DNA of 64,000 bases from Polluticaenibacter yanchengensis (GTDB lineage: Bacteria > Bacteroidota > Bacteroidia > Chitinophagales > Chitinophagaceae), in the NCBI GenBank assembly GCA_027854065.1, contig JAQGEF010000008.1, positions 1-64,000 of the forward strand, read 5' to 3'. Below the pieces are notes generated by a model. That model was given only the letters and a program-made list of their open reading frames with translations, was not told where the DNA came from and searched no databases. Shown piece by piece: positions 34,508 to 43,804 of this stretch (position 1 is the first letter of the stretch; every line of letters begins with the position of its first letter). A program made the position numbers and the translations under genes.

Positions 34508-34694
34508 GACAACCCACCCAAACCTCTCCCGGGAGGGGACAGGAGTACGAGTAGTTCAAGCGTTTTGGTAAATCAATTTAGGTTTTTAAAGAAATTTTTG
34601 AAAAGACCTATTGAGAATTACTTGAAACAATGGCGCTACTTAGGTCATTTCCTCTCACTGAAGGGGCGGGGATGGGGTCGTAACAAATGACCTA
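34508..34694. repeat. MITE-like segment with C-rich/G-rich inverted ends
   Basis: The left end ACAACCCACCCAAACC (34509-34524) and the right end GGGGATGGGGTCGT (34669-34682) are imperfect inverted copies; each is next to a CCTCTC...GGGG motif. A perfect 10-bp hairpin TAGGTCATTT (34641-34650) with AAATGACCTA (34685-34694) overlaps the right end. Similar C-rich/G-rich paired intergenic repeats are familiar from Bacteroidetes genomes (recollection, not searched). No gene. Confidence 0.5.
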
Positions 34695-34726
34695 TTCCGG
34701 GCAAAAGAGCTCCTGGTAGTAAAAAA

Positions 34727-34738
34727 TACCAATTGGTA
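34727..34738. promoter_or_regulatory. Perfect palindrome TACCAATTGGTA upstream of RND pump gene
   Basis: A 12-bp perfect palindrome followed by TAAATG lies 42 bases before the pump start codon. A close relative, TACCGATCGGTATAAA, occurs at 28955-28970. Size and symmetry suit a TetR-type operator, but no such regulator is in the window. Confidence 0.3.
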
Positions 34739-34780
34739 TAAATGATATAAAATTTAAATTAACCTGTATCAAATAAAAAT

Positions 34781-37700
34781 ATGATAGCAGATACTTTTAT
34801 AAAAAGGCCGGTAACCGCCATTGTGGTATCCATAGTGTTGGTATTAACCGGGTTGATCGCATTAATCAATTTACCTGTAGCACAGTATCCTGATATTACA
34901 CCGCCAACGGTAAGTATCAGCGGTAACTTTACAGGTGCGGATGCGCAGACGGTGGAACAAACAACTTCTACTGCAATAGAAACGCAGGTGAACGGTACAC
35001 CGGGCATGACATACATGAGCAGTAACAGTACGGCATCCGGTCAAAGTGCCATTACCGTAACATTTGATGTAGGGACCAATATTGATATCGCTACTCTTGA
35101 CGTTCAGAACAGGGTGAGTGTGGCAGAGCCAACTTTACCGGACGCTGTAAAAAGGTTGGGTTTAACGGTGAAAAAACGTAACCCGAGCATTATGATGGCA
35201 CTGGCGTTTTACTCGCCGAACGGTACGCATGACGGTAAGTTTATCGGTAACTATGTGAACCTTTATGTAAAGGATGCGTTGTTGCGTGTAAAAGGCGTGG
35301 GTGACGTAATGAGCCGTGCAGATGACTTTAGTATGCGTGTGTGGCTGAACCCAGATAAAATGGCGGCATTAAGCATTACACCTGCCGAAGTAAACGCAGC
35401 TATCCAGGAACAGAACTTACAGGTGCCGGGTGGTACTGTAGGTGGTAATCCTCAGCCAAATACCCAGGTATTTGAATACAGCGTATTAACCAACAGCCGT
35501 TTAAGTACTAAAGAAGATTTTGAGAGCATCGTGGTTAAAACAAGACCGGCAGACGGTTCTATTGTTTATTTAAAAGACGTTGCTTCATTGGAATTGGGCC
35601 GTTTCGACTATAGTATCAACTCGTTTGTAGAAGGCAAACCGGCAGCGTTTATGTTGTTGTACCAGGCACCGGGTGCCAATGCATTAGATACGTACGAAGG
35701 CGTAATGAAGGCGTTGGAAAACCTGAAGGCCAATTTTCCTAAGGATATGGACTTTGCCATTCCTATGGAAACGGTTACGGTGGTAAAAGCGTCTATCAAC
35801 GAGGTAATGCACACATTTGTGGAAGCTTTGATATTGGTGATCCTGGTAGTGTATTTGTTCTTACAGAGCTGGCGCGCTACTTTAATTCCTGTATTGGCGA
35901 TCCCTGTATCCTTAATAGGTACATTCATCTTCTTTGGCCCGTTAGGCTTTACCATTAACACGCTTACTTTATTTGCATTCGTATTAGCGATTGGTATTGT
36001 GGTGGATGATGCCATTGTGGTGGTGGAAGCGGTACAGCATAATATTGACCATGAGAAGATGAGCCCGCTGCAGGCGACTCAAAAGGCCATGAAAGAAATT
36101 TCTGCCCCGGTTATTGCGATTGCCCTGATTTTGGCTGCGGTATTTATTCCGGTAGGTTTTATCCCGGGTATTGTGGGTAGGCTCTACCAACAGTTTGCCA
36201 TAACCATTGCAGTGAGTGTATTGATATCGGCCTTCGTGGCATTGTCATTAACACCGGCACTTTGTGTGTTGTTATTAAAACCTACCAAATCTGCCAATGC
36301 TAAGCAAAATGTATTAGATAAATTCTTTAGCTGGTTTAACAGGAAATTTGACGGATTAGCGCGTGCTTATACCAAAAGTGTAGGTCGTTGGATAAAAGGG
36401 ACACCGTATGTATTAATCATGATGGTGTGTTTAATCGTTGGCCTGGTGTTTATGTTTAAAGCCAAACCGGGAGGATTTATTCCAACGGAAGATGAAGGCC
36501 GTTTAATGATTGCCTATGAATTACCGGAAGCTTCTTCTACAACCAGGAACGTGGAAGTATTGCAACGCATTATGGCTATTACCAAAGAAGAACCGTCCCT
36601 GAGAATTGTGGGTGGCTTAAGTGGTTTCAACATCATCAGTGGTACCAATAAATCCAATGCCGGTACGGTATTCATTAACTTACAACCATGGGATACCCGT
36701 AAAAACCCGAATGATCACGCAATGGCTATCCTGGGACGTTTGCAAGGAAAATTCGCGGCTGTGAAAGAAGCGAATATCCGTGTGATTGCACCACCGGCTA
36801 TTCCGGGTCTGGGTGCGTCATCCGGTTTCTCATTCCAGTTACAACAAACTGGAAGTACGGATGATATGCAGACTTTTGAAGGCGTGTCCAAGCAATTTAT
36901 CGGTAAGTTATTCCAACGTCCGGAAATCGGTGTGGCATATACTTTCTTTAATGCACGTACACCAAGTTATAAAGTGGATGTAGACAGAGAACTGGTGAAG
37001 AAAAATGGTGTGTCAATTTCAGAAGTATATAGCACATTAGCCACTTACCTGGGTAGTAGCTATGTTAATGACTTTAACCTTTATGGTCGTAACTTCCGGG
37101 TAATGACGCAGGCGGATAGTTCTTACAGAAGTTCTATTGACGGGTTAAACCGTTTCTATGTTCGGAACAATGTTGGAGGAATGGTGCCATTGTCATCGTT
37201 GGTTACGACAAAAGTGATAGAATCTCCGGCGGTAATTTCTCACTATAATATCTATCGTTCTATTGAGATCAGCGGTACGCCAAAACCGGGCTACAGTAGT
37301 GGTCAGGCATTAGCAGCTATTGAAGAAGTGGCTAAAACATTGCCTGCCGGTTACACCATGGAATTCAGTGGTATGAGCCGCGAGGAGAAAATAGCAGGTG
37401 GACAACAAGCTATCATCTTCGCTATATCCTTAGTGTTTGTATTTTTATTCTTAGCGGCACTTTACGAGAGCTGGAGTATTCCTTTCTCTGTATTATTCGC
37501 GGTGCCTATCGGGGCGTTCGGTTCTATCCTGACCTTGTTATTATTGCCTAATTTGTCTAATAATATCTATGCGCAAATCGGTTTGATTACATTAATTGGT
37601 CTGGCAGCGAAAAACGCTATCCTGATTGTGGAATTTGCCAAAGAAAGGGTAGATAAGGGCGTGGATATTGTACATGCGACGTTACAGGCGGTACAGTTAC

Positions 37701-37960
37701 GTTTACGCCCGATCATCATGACTTCCCTGGCATTTATCTTAGGGGTGTTGCCGTTGGCATTTGCTGCCGGTGCTGCTGCCGAAAGCCGTAAAACTATTGG
37801 CTGGACAGTATTTGGCGGCATGATGGCTGCAACTACTTTAGCGATATTCGTTGTGCCGGTGTTATTTGTTTTAATTACTAAATTAAGTTATGGTAAAAAA
37901 ATAAAGAGACTACAGCAACAGAAAGAAGCTGAACAACAAATTGATATCAGAACAGTTTAG
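34781..37960 (+). CDS. RND multidrug efflux pump, HAE1 family
   Basis: This inner-membrane proton-driven pump, 1059 residues, is of the AcrB/MexB type (hydrophobe/amphiphile efflux family). It shows twelve helices in two halves: MIADTFIKRPVTAIVVSIVL at the N-terminus, LFAFVLAIGIVVDDAIVVVE with the two relay aspartates in TM4, PVIAIALILAAVFIPVGFIP, and LITLIGLAAKNAILIVEFAK in the second half. The porter-domain segments GVGDVMSRADDFSMRVWLNP and LVTTKVIESPAVISHYN are typical. It belongs functionally with the TolC and adaptor genes upstream, although the 465-base insertion may separate transcription. Confidence 0.95.
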   Translation: MIADTFIKRPVTAIVVSIVLVLTGLIALINLPVAQYPDITPPTVSISGNFTGADAQTVEQTTSTAIETQVNGTPGMTYMSSNSTASGQSAITVTFDVGTNIDIATLDVQNRVSVAEPTLPDAVKRLGLTVKKRNPSIMMALAFYSPNGTHDGKFIGNYVNLYVKDALLRVKGVGDVMSRADDFSMRVWLNPDKMAALSITPAEVNAAIQEQNLQVPGGTVGGNPQPNTQVFEYSVLTNSRLSTKEDFESIVVKTRPADGSIVYLKDVASLELGRFDYSINSFVEGKPAAFMLLYQAPGANALDTYEGVMKALENLKANFPKDMDFAIPMETVTVVKASINEVMHTFVEALILVILVVYLFLQSWRATLIPVLAIPVSLIGTFIFFGPLGFTINTLTLFAFVLAIGIVVDDAIVVVEAVQHNIDHEKMSPLQATQKAMKEISAPVIAIALILAAVFIPVGFIPGIVGRLYQQFAITIAVSVLISAFVALSLTPALCVLLLKPTKSANAKQNVLDKFFSWFNRKFDGLARAYTKSVGRWIKGTPYVLIMMVCLIVGLVFMFKAKPGGFIPTEDEGRLMIAYELPEASSTTRNVEVLQRIMAITKEEPSLRIVGGLSGFNIISGTNKSNAGTVFINLQPWDTRKNPNDHAMAILGRLQGKFAAVKEANIRVIAPPAIPGLGASSGFSFQLQQTGSTDDMQTFEGVSKQFIGKLFQRPEIGVAYTFFNARTPSYKVDVDRELVKKNGVSISEVYSTLATYLGSSYVNDFNLYGRNFRVMTQADSSYRSSIDGLNRFYVRNNVGGMVPLSSLVTTKVIESPAVISHYNIYRSIEISGTPKPGYSSGQALAAIEEVAKTLPAGYTMEFSGMSREEKIAGGQQAIIFAISLVFVFLFLAALYESWSIPFSVLFAVPIGAFGSILTLLLLPNLSNNIYAQIGLITLIGLAAKNAILIVEFAKERVDKGVDIVHATLQAVQLRLRPIIMTSLAFILGVLPLAFAAGAAAESRKTIGWTVFGGMMAATTLAIFVVPVLFVLITKLSYGKKIKRLQQQKEAEQQIDIRTV

Positions 37961-37966
37961 AATAGT

Positions 37967-38000
37967 AAAAGCCACTCACTAAAAAATGAGTGGCTTTTTT
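37967..38000. terminator. Bidirectional terminator after RND pump gene
   Basis: AAAAGCCACTCA (37967-37978) pairs perfectly with TGAGTGGCTTTT, and six T follow on the plus strand. The A-run on the left would also serve the convergent gene ending at 38022. Confidence 0.92.
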
Positions 38001-38021
38001 AATAGAGGTATCTACTAAAAT

Positions 38022-38627
38022 TTATATACCTAAATATTGTTGTCTTAATGATTGGCTTATAGCTATATCATTAAGAAAATAGATAGTCAAAGTCCAATTG
38101 CCATCTATCATAAAATCAATATAAGATTTAGGATTTTCTATGCTGCTAAATTCGCTTGATGGATGTCCAAGTATTGATATAATGTCATTTTTAGATAACC
38201 CGATTAATGAATTATCAAAATACAACGTTTTTGACATGCCTAATGGCTTAAATCTGGAATTCATCCAGACTTCCCGGTTGAACTTTTGAAATTCTATTTC
38301 ATATTCAATGACAAAGGCGGACATATATAAAAATAGCAGACCTGGAATAATGATAACGCCTATTGCTTTGGTTTTCTGCTCTTTTTTTAAAAGCCTGAAA
38401 GTGAAAAACAACGCGAATAAGAATATTATCAATGAGAGGAGGAGTTGAATATAAGTACTGTTTTTTATTTGTTCTATGCTTTCTCCACCAGCAAGGTTAA
38501 ATGTTGATACTAAGTATATGCATGTTAAAATACATATAGTGGTTGCACTAATTATAAATCCAATTAAAAATGATGTAAATTTTTTAATCCTCAATTGGTA
38601 TGTTTTATGATTCTTACTTCCTGGCAT
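38022..38627 (-). CDS. Hypothetical membrane protein with BamE/SmpA-like tail
   Basis: The 201-residue protein has three predicted helices (about 17-42, 58-80 and 86-106) followed by a soluble domain. Its segment LIGLSKNDIISILGHPSSEF resembles the small BamE/SmpA-type motif in which a helix is followed by LGxP; I infer only a similar fold, not a role in outer-membrane assembly. The start codon lies inside the end of the sugar-kinase gene (14-base overlap), suggesting coupled translation. It is A+T-rich compared with the kinase and has no recognised family. Confidence 0.6.
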   Translation of the reverse strand: MPGSKNHKTYQLRIKKFTSFLIGFIISATTICILTCIYLVSTFNLAGGESIEQIKNSTYIQLLLSLIIFLFALFFTFRLLKKEQKTKAIGVIIIPGLLFLYMSAFVIEYEIEFQKFNREVWMNSRFKPLGMSKTLYFDNSLIGLSKNDIISILGHPSSEFSSIENPKSYIDFMIDGNWTLTIYFLNDIAISQSLRQQYLGI

Positions 38628-39627
38628 TTCTTACGGTCAACTGGTCCTGCCATGTTGCATCGCCTTGCTCCTGTAATTTACCAAACGCAGCAGCGGTAGC
38701 ATAATCGACCACATCCTGTAAGCTATGTTTATTGTAAATGCCGTATATCAATCCCGCCATAAAGCAATCACCACTGCCACTCCTGTCTATTACGCCTTTG
38801 GTATTGTATTCGGCTGAAGTGTATAAATTATTATTGCTGTACAAGCTTGTATAGTAAAGTATATTACTGGATTCACCATCGAAACGGAATGTATTGGCAA
38901 CATATTTACACTTAGGAAATTTTGTAATGATCTCCTGCGATGTCAGTGCTGCGTGTTCTAAAAATCCTTCTTTAGTTCGTGCATGAATGAGGTCCTGGTT
39001 GAGCGTTGTACCCAACATCATATTGGTGCTCCAGATATTACCCATTACAACGTCGCAATACGCTACCAATTGGGGAATTACGTCTAATGGATGGCGATTG
39101 CTGCCATTCCATAACCTGCTCCTGTAATTGAGATCTATGGATATGGTGATGCCTTTTTCGGAAGCGGCTTTTACAGCTTCTAAACAAACTGCCGCGACAT
39201 TTTCATTGAGTGCCGGGGATATGGTGGAAAGATTTAGCCAGGACACATCCTGTAGGATCTGGTCCCAGTCTATCACTCCTGGTTCCAATTCGGAGAAGGA
39301 GGAATGCTCCCTGTCGTAAGCAACGCCACCTTTCAGGTCGGCACCCCGATCTAAATAATATAGGCCTATTCTGTTGCCACGTTTTATAATTGAGGAAGTA
39401 TAAATACCCTGGTATTCCAGGTAACGCACCATGTGTTGTGACATGAAATTGTCCGGTAGTGCGGTACAATATTTTACAGGCACTTCCCATGCTGCTAATG
39501 CGGATGCTACATTGGCTTCCGCACCACCTACATATACTTGTACGGGTTGCTTTTCGGCGTTTTTACCTGTTGCCGGAGATACACGTAATAATAATTCTCC
39601 AAAACACAATACCTTTTTCCTGGCCAT
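38614..39627 (-). CDS. 2-dehydro-3-deoxygluconokinase-like PfkB sugar kinase
   Basis: The enzyme probably phosphorylates 2-keto-3-deoxygluconate with ATP. It is a PfkB/ribokinase fold of 337 residues: LCFGELLLRVSPATG at the N-terminus, VYVGGAEANVASALAAW for sugar binding, ISIDLNYRSRLW, and the C-terminal signature VIDRSGSGDCFMAGLIYG with the catalytic Asp. The DLNYR block and residue spacing point to KdgK rather than ribokinase or fructokinase. KDG aldolase or uronate genes are not nearby, so the exact substrate is a prediction. Confidence 0.82.
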   Translation of the reverse strand: MARKKVLCFGELLLRVSPATGKNAEKQPVQVYVGGAEANVASALAAWEVPVKYCTALPDNFMSQHMVRYLEYQGIYTSSIIKRGNRIGLYYLDRGADLKGGVAYDREHSSFSELEPGVIDWDQILQDVSWLNLSTISPALNENVAAVCLEAVKAASEKGITISIDLNYRSRLWNGSNRHPLDVIPQLVAYCDVVMGNIWSTNMMLGTTLNQDLIHARTKEGFLEHAALTSQEIITKFPKCKYVANTFRFDGESSNILYYTSLYSNNNLYTSAEYNTKGVIDRSGSGDCFMAGLIYGIYNKHSLQDVVDYATAAAFGKLQEQGDATWQDQLTVRNARK

Positions 39628-39991
39628 AAGAATAGTTCTTTGTTTGTCAGTTTTTGCTCTGTATCAATTTTCAATACCCGTCTTTTATGTAGCTGTATTG
39701 AATAAGGACTATTAAACGTTTGATGTTTTATACTAACAATAGTTTTTCGTTTTCGTCCTGTATAAGCATGAATGATAAAATTCATTCACATAGCATTAGC
39801 TGCAATTTAATAAGAACAGTCAGTATTCGGGCTTTAAGATATAAAATATATGAATAAAATTGTATCATAGTTTATACTGTGTAACGATTGGTTAATTGTT
39901 CTGGTATTGTTTTTCTGGTATGATTTTATTAAGAATAAATTAGGATGCCGGGTATTTAATTTAAAGTAAATTGCGGGTAATTTACAGAAAG
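39628..39991. other. Intergenic region between divergent kinase and GNAT genes, no gene supported
   Basis: The region is A+T-rich and has no frame with a credible start and motif. No hairpin or complete -33/-7 pair was recognised. Promoters for both flanking genes must lie here. Confidence 0.5.
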
Positions 39992-40498
39992 ATGGAAGTG
40001 AAATTCAGAAAAGCCGAACCGGCGGATATACCGGCAATATGGGAGGTTTTAAAGGGGGCTATTGCAAGGCGTAAAGCTGATGGCAGTAAACAGTGGCAGG
40101 ATGGATATCCCAACCCGGAAGTGGTTAAAAAAGATATTGATAATGGCTATGGATATGTTTTGACAGACGATAATGACATTGCAGGATATTGTGCAGTGAT
40201 GATAAATGACGAACCGGCTTATAAAGATATTATTGGTAAATGGATAACAGATGGTGATTTTGTGGTGTATCACCGCGTGGCTATTTCAGAAAATCATTTG
40301 GGAAAGGGATTAGCAAAAAAAATGATGACATCAATAGAAGACTTTGCAAGGGGTAATAATATTAAAAGTCTGAAAGTGGATACTAATTTTGATAATCCTG
40401 CCATGTTATCTATCCTGAAAAAGGCCGGATATGTGTATTGCGGGGAAGTGGTTTTCAGAGGCAGTCCCAGAAAAGCTTTTGAGAAGGTTTTAGATTAA
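39992..40498 (+). CDS. GNAT-family N-acetyltransferase
   Basis: The 168-residue cytoplasmic acetyl-CoA-dependent transferase starts at ATG 39992 (MEVKFRKAEPADIPAIWEVL). An upstream TTG is not needed. Motif A is RVAISENHLGKGLAKKMM, the pyrophosphate-binding loop, and the C-terminal part contains SLKVDTNFDNPAMLSILKKA followed by YCGEVVFRGSPRKAFEK. The NP.M...K.GF-like ending is typical of the family. Substrate unknown; no partner gene nearby. Confidence 0.88.
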   Translation: MEVKFRKAEPADIPAIWEVLKGAIARRKADGSKQWQDGYPNPEVVKKDIDNGYGYVLTDDNDIAGYCAVMINDEPAYKDIIGKWITDGDFVVYHRVAISENHLGKGLAKKMMTSIEDFARGNNIKSLKVDTNFDNPAMLSILKKAGYVYCGEVVFRGSPRKAFEKVLD

Positions 40499-40872
40499 TT
40501 TGGCAAATCCTGAATAGTATAGCTTACTGATTATCCGCTGTGTAAATATCCGGAAAATGTTGTTCTGATGCCGGATTTCAATTTTCTTTAAAGTTTTCAA
40601 TGTTTCCATAAGTACTATTAAACTAATTTCTAATTGATTGTTATTCATTTAAAATGCTAATGATTTTAACGATTATACCTTTTGTATTTTTTTGAACCAA
40701 ATATTAATGATTATTAAGTGTAAATTCTACACTATTTAGTAAAAATCTAATTTTAACGCTTTTTAACACATTTTGTATATTGTGATTCTTTGTTTTGGTC
40801 TTTGAAATTAGATAAAATTTAAAAATATGCTTTTTAGTGGTAATTTTGCACCAGAAATTAATAATCAGGAAA
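40499..40872. other. Intergenic region upstream of the small secreted coiled-coil gene
   Basis: No gene is supported. A TAATTTTG box (40841-40848) lies 25 bases before the next start codon and could be its -7 element, but no TTTG is found at the matching -33 position. The remainder is A+T-rich without notable symmetry. Confidence 0.4.
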
Positions 40873-41202
40873 ATGAAAAAAGTTATTTTATCTACGGGTT
40901 TATCTTTAGTTGCTTTATTTGGGTTTGCAGAAAAAAACAGTTCTGTTAATACAAATGCTTCTTCAAATACTGCCATCAATATCCAGGCTGTATTGGAGGA
41001 AAATATGCAATTGAAGTTAGAGAAGGAAAACCTGAACAACCAGGTAGAAGAATTAAGTGCACAGGTTCGTTTTTCAAACTTAATGAGCAAATTAAATTTC
41101 AAGCTGCAAAAAGAAGAATTGCAAAATGAATCTGAAAATGCTGTTTATTTGAAAAATTACAACCGTCTAATGTTAAATACAATTTTAAACTTAAGCAAAT
41201 AA
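40873..41202 (+). CDS. Small secreted coiled-coil protein, unknown function
   Basis: The 109-residue protein has a signal peptide (MKKVILSTGLSLVALFGFAE), a Ser/Asn-rich stretch (VNTNASSNTAINIQ) and a heptad-patterned helix (about 38-85, with LEENMQLKLEKENLNNQVEE). The tail is short and hydrophobic-polar. I know no named family. The start is set at ATG 40873, the only ATG that begins a signal sequence. A terminator follows the stop, so it appears to be a monocistronic gene. A structural envelope role is only a guess. Confidence 0.7.
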   Translation: MKKVILSTGLSLVALFGFAEKNSSVNTNASSNTAINIQAVLEENMQLKLEKENLNNQVEELSAQVRFSNLMSKLNFKLQKEELQNESENAVYLKNYNRLMLNTILNLSK

Positions 41203-41256
41203 GCTTAAAATTGTATCGGGTTTCAAGTAACGACGTTGCTTTGAATTATGTGAAAC

Positions 41257-41301
41257 AAAAAGGCTTACCTTTTAATTGGCTTATGAGGTACAGCCTTTTT
41301 T
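41257..41301 (+). terminator. Terminator of the small coiled-coil gene
   Basis: AAAAAGGCT pairs with AGCCTTTTT and the stem extends to TACC/GGTA around a central loop. A T-run follows. Confidence 0.85.
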
Positions 41302-41589
41302 GTTGTTTGTGATTATTATATTTCCCCTTTCGCAGGTATCAACTGAACCTGTTGATTAAAAACCTTTAAACTGAATTTGATGATTGCAATTATTTTTATC
41401 CGATTTTAATGCCGCCTTCCGGCTATTTGTCATAAAAGGGTTGTCTGCCTTTTTTAACTTACCTGTTATGGTATTGATTACCCTGCTGTTGATGTGGAGG
41501 AGGTAAGATTGTTTTATCATATCTTAATTTGTGGTTAAAATAACCGGCTATAATTCTGAAATAGTTCGATTTTTGTGTACGTTCATGAA

Positions 41590-41724
41590 TGGCGGCAGCG
41601 GGTAAGGGATTGGCAGCAGTAGCCCGGATTCCGCCCCTCCAAAAAATACTGTTTATATCTTACTGTTGTAAGTGGCCGCGGATGTACGGGCGGAAACGGA
41701 CTACTGCAGAAAGCCCGGCCGCCA
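41590..41724 (+). repeat. Stem-loop repeat, family 2, copy 2
   Basis: TGGCGGC (41590-41596) pairs with GCCGCCA (41718-41724). Inside, CGGGTAAGGGAT is followed by a stem of about 20 bp, 41616-41636 with 41688-41707 (one mismatch, one bulge), closing a 51-base loop. ACTACTGCAGAAAGCCCGGCC on the right matches copy 1 (28913-28933) closely, and the AGTAG/CTACT pairing here replaces AGTAC/GTACT there. It lies in a 660-base gap without genes upstream of the SDR gene. Confidence 0.75.
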
Positions 41725-41864
41725 ATGTACCGGCATTGTTTAAGACAGGTATCTTCTGAAAAGGTAATTTCCGGAAAAACGTACATTGGGGGATACCCCA
41801 AAAATGACTAAATTGAAAATTAATAAAGTAATAATCCACAATTAAATAGGAAATTTGCAGATTT

Positions 41865-42626
41865 ATGAAGAAGACAATTTTTGTATCAGGAGCCACTTCG
41901 GGAATCGGTTATAGTGTAGCGAAAAAATTTGCAGAAAATGGGGACAGGGTAATCATTACGGGCAGGAGGGCAGACCGGCTGGAATTGATTGCAAGGGAAC
42001 TGGAAGGTGCCTATGGTGCTGAAATTTTTACTATTTGTTTTGATGTGAGGGATAAGGACGTGAGCCTTAATGTGATGGACCAGTTACCGGAACATTGGCA
42101 GCATATAGATATACTGGTAAATAATGCAGGATTGGCCGCCGGAAGAGATAGTTTTGAAAACTCTGATATAGAGGACTTTGATGCGATGATAGATACAAAT
42201 GTGAAAGGATTGGCTTACCTGACAAAGGGACTATTGCCTTTACTGGTAAAAAACGGTAAGGCACATATTATAAATGTGGGTTCGATAGCCGGAAAACAAG
42301 TGTACGCAATGGCTGCAGGCTATTGTGCCAGTAAATTTGCAGTGGATGCATTTACCAAAGGATTGAGAATTGATTTACTGCCACATAACATAAAAGTAAC
42401 GGGCATTCATCCTGGTGCGGTGGAAACGGAATTTTCGATAGTGCGGTTTAAAGGTGATGAAACAAAGGCGAATGCGGTGTATACGGGTTATAAGCCTTTA
42501 AGCGGCGATGATATTGCCGAAGTGATTTTTTACAGTGCGAACCTGCCTGCTCACGTGTGCCTGAATGATATTGTGATAACGCCTACTGCACAAGCAGGCA
42601 TTCACTATTTTCATAAAAATATATAG
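41865..42626 (+). CDS. Short-chain dehydrogenase/reductase, YdfG-like
   Basis: The NAD(P)-dependent oxidoreductase has 253 residues with a Rossmann fold: FVSGATSGIGYSVAKKF for cofactor binding, GRRADRL suggesting NADP preference, DILVNNAGLA, the catalytic Ser in INVGSIAGK and the YxxxK pair in GYCASKFAVDAF. Overall it resembles the YdfG/serine 3-dehydrogenase group that oxidises L-allo-threonine and 3-hydroxy acids. Substrate not provable from sequence. It stands alone; the LD-carboxypeptidase gene follows after 180 bases. Confidence 0.9.
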   Translation: MKKTIFVSGATSGIGYSVAKKFAENGDRVIITGRRADRLELIARELEGAYGAEIFTICFDVRDKDVSLNVMDQLPEHWQHIDILVNNAGLAAGRDSFENSDIEDFDAMIDTNVKGLAYLTKGLLPLLVKNGKAHIINVGSIAGKQVYAMAAGYCASKFAVDAFTKGLRIDLLPHNIKVTGIHPGAVETEFSIVRFKGDETKANAVYTGYKPLSGDDIAEVIFYSANLPAHVCLNDIVITPTAQAGIHYFHKNI

Positions 42627-42806
42627 TAAAGTCAAGAAAATGTACAAGAAGCTATAAATTAATGATTTATAATTATTACATTAGCAGTTTAAATGCCATC
42701 GGGAATATTCTTGGAATAATATTGCAGATTCCCTTCGTGAAGTTTTAGTAAACCCGGTATTCATTTTGCGAAACTTAACTTTAATTTTTTGATATAAAAA
42801 CTGTAG

Positions 42807-43721
42807 ATGATAATGATTAAACAACCACCGGCTTTAAGAAAAGGAGATACCATAGCGATCGTGTGCCCGGCTGGAAATATCGAGGCAAAAAAAGTTGAAA
42901 AATGTATTAGCACCCTTAAACAATGGGGATACAATGTAAAGGTTGGATTTACTGTGGGAACGCAGTTTAACTCTTTTTCGGCGGACGATAAGGAGCGTTT
43001 TTACGATCTGCAAAATATGCTGGACGATAAAGAGGTAAGTGCGATCCTGTGCGCACGTGGCGGCTATGGCACTTCCCGCATTGTGGACAGCCTGGATTGG
43101 CGCATTTTTAAACGTTACCCAAAATGGATCATCGGTTTCAGTGATATTACTGTGTTGCATTCCACCTTACATACAAAGCTTAAAACGGCTAGCTTACACG
43201 CAAGTATGGCTAATGAATTTAATAAGGGCGATGTGGATAAAAATGAAAACCTGTTAAGCCTTAAAAAAGCCCTGGCGGGCAATAAGATCAATTATAAAAT
43301 ACAGGCAGATCCATTAAATATAGCGGGTAAAGTGCAGGGACAACTGGTGGGTGGTAATTTAAGTTTACTGGCTCATATGGTAGGCACTAAGTCAGACCTG
43401 GACCTGTCCGGTAAGATACTGGTGATTGAAGATTTGAATGAATATACTTATCATATAGACAGGATGATGTTGCAATTAAGCAGGAGCAGGAATTTCCAGG
43501 AACTTGGCGGCCTGATTGTTGGCGGTTTTACAGATATGAAAGAAACGAACCCGCCATTTGGTCATAATGTGAAAGAAGTGATCCGTACATATACAGCACC
43601 ATTTAATACCCCAACCTGTTTTGATTTCCCGGTAAGCCACGGCGATGAGAACCTTTGTTTGAAACTTGGATTTACTTATGATTTGAATATTGGCAAAACC
43701 GTGACGTTGAAAGAAATTTAA
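42807..43721 (+). CDS. LD-carboxypeptidase (peptidase family S66)
   Basis: The enzyme trims the terminal D-Ala from murein tetrapeptides during wall recycling. Its 304 residues carry family features: PPALRKGDTIAIVCPAG at the N-terminus, ILCARGGYGTSRIVD, the nucleophile Ser in IIGFSDITVLHSTLH, the Glu in VIEDLNEYTYHIDRMM and the His in FPVSHGDENLCLK, together the Ser-Glu-His triad of LdcA. There is no signal peptide, so it acts in the cytoplasm like LdcA. Translation may begin at ATG 42807 or 42813. Confidence 0.93.
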   Translation: MIMIKQPPALRKGDTIAIVCPAGNIEAKKVEKCISTLKQWGYNVKVGFTVGTQFNSFSADDKERFYDLQNMLDDKEVSAILCARGGYGTSRIVDSLDWRIFKRYPKWIIGFSDITVLHSTLHTKLKTASLHASMANEFNKGDVDKNENLLSLKKALAGNKINYKIQADPLNIAGKVQGQLVGGNLSLLAHMVGTKSDLDLSGKILVIEDLNEYTYHIDRMMLQLSRSRNFQELGGLIVGGFTDMKETNPPFGHNVKEVIRTYTAPFNTPTCFDFPVSHGDENLCLKLGFTYDLNIGKTVTLKEI

Positions 43722-43789
43722 TAAAATCCTTAAACAAGTTCAGGAGTATATTTTAACTTTATTATACTTAAATAAGCATTTTTTTATAT

Positions 43790-43797
43790 TAGGTTTG
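43790..43797 (+). promoter_or_regulatory. Possible -7 box before DUF4476 gene
   Basis: TAGGTTTG matches TAnnTTTG and ends seven bases before the start codon at 43805. No clear -33 element was seen. Confidence 0.3.
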
Positions 43798-43804
43798 CAA
43801 AACT

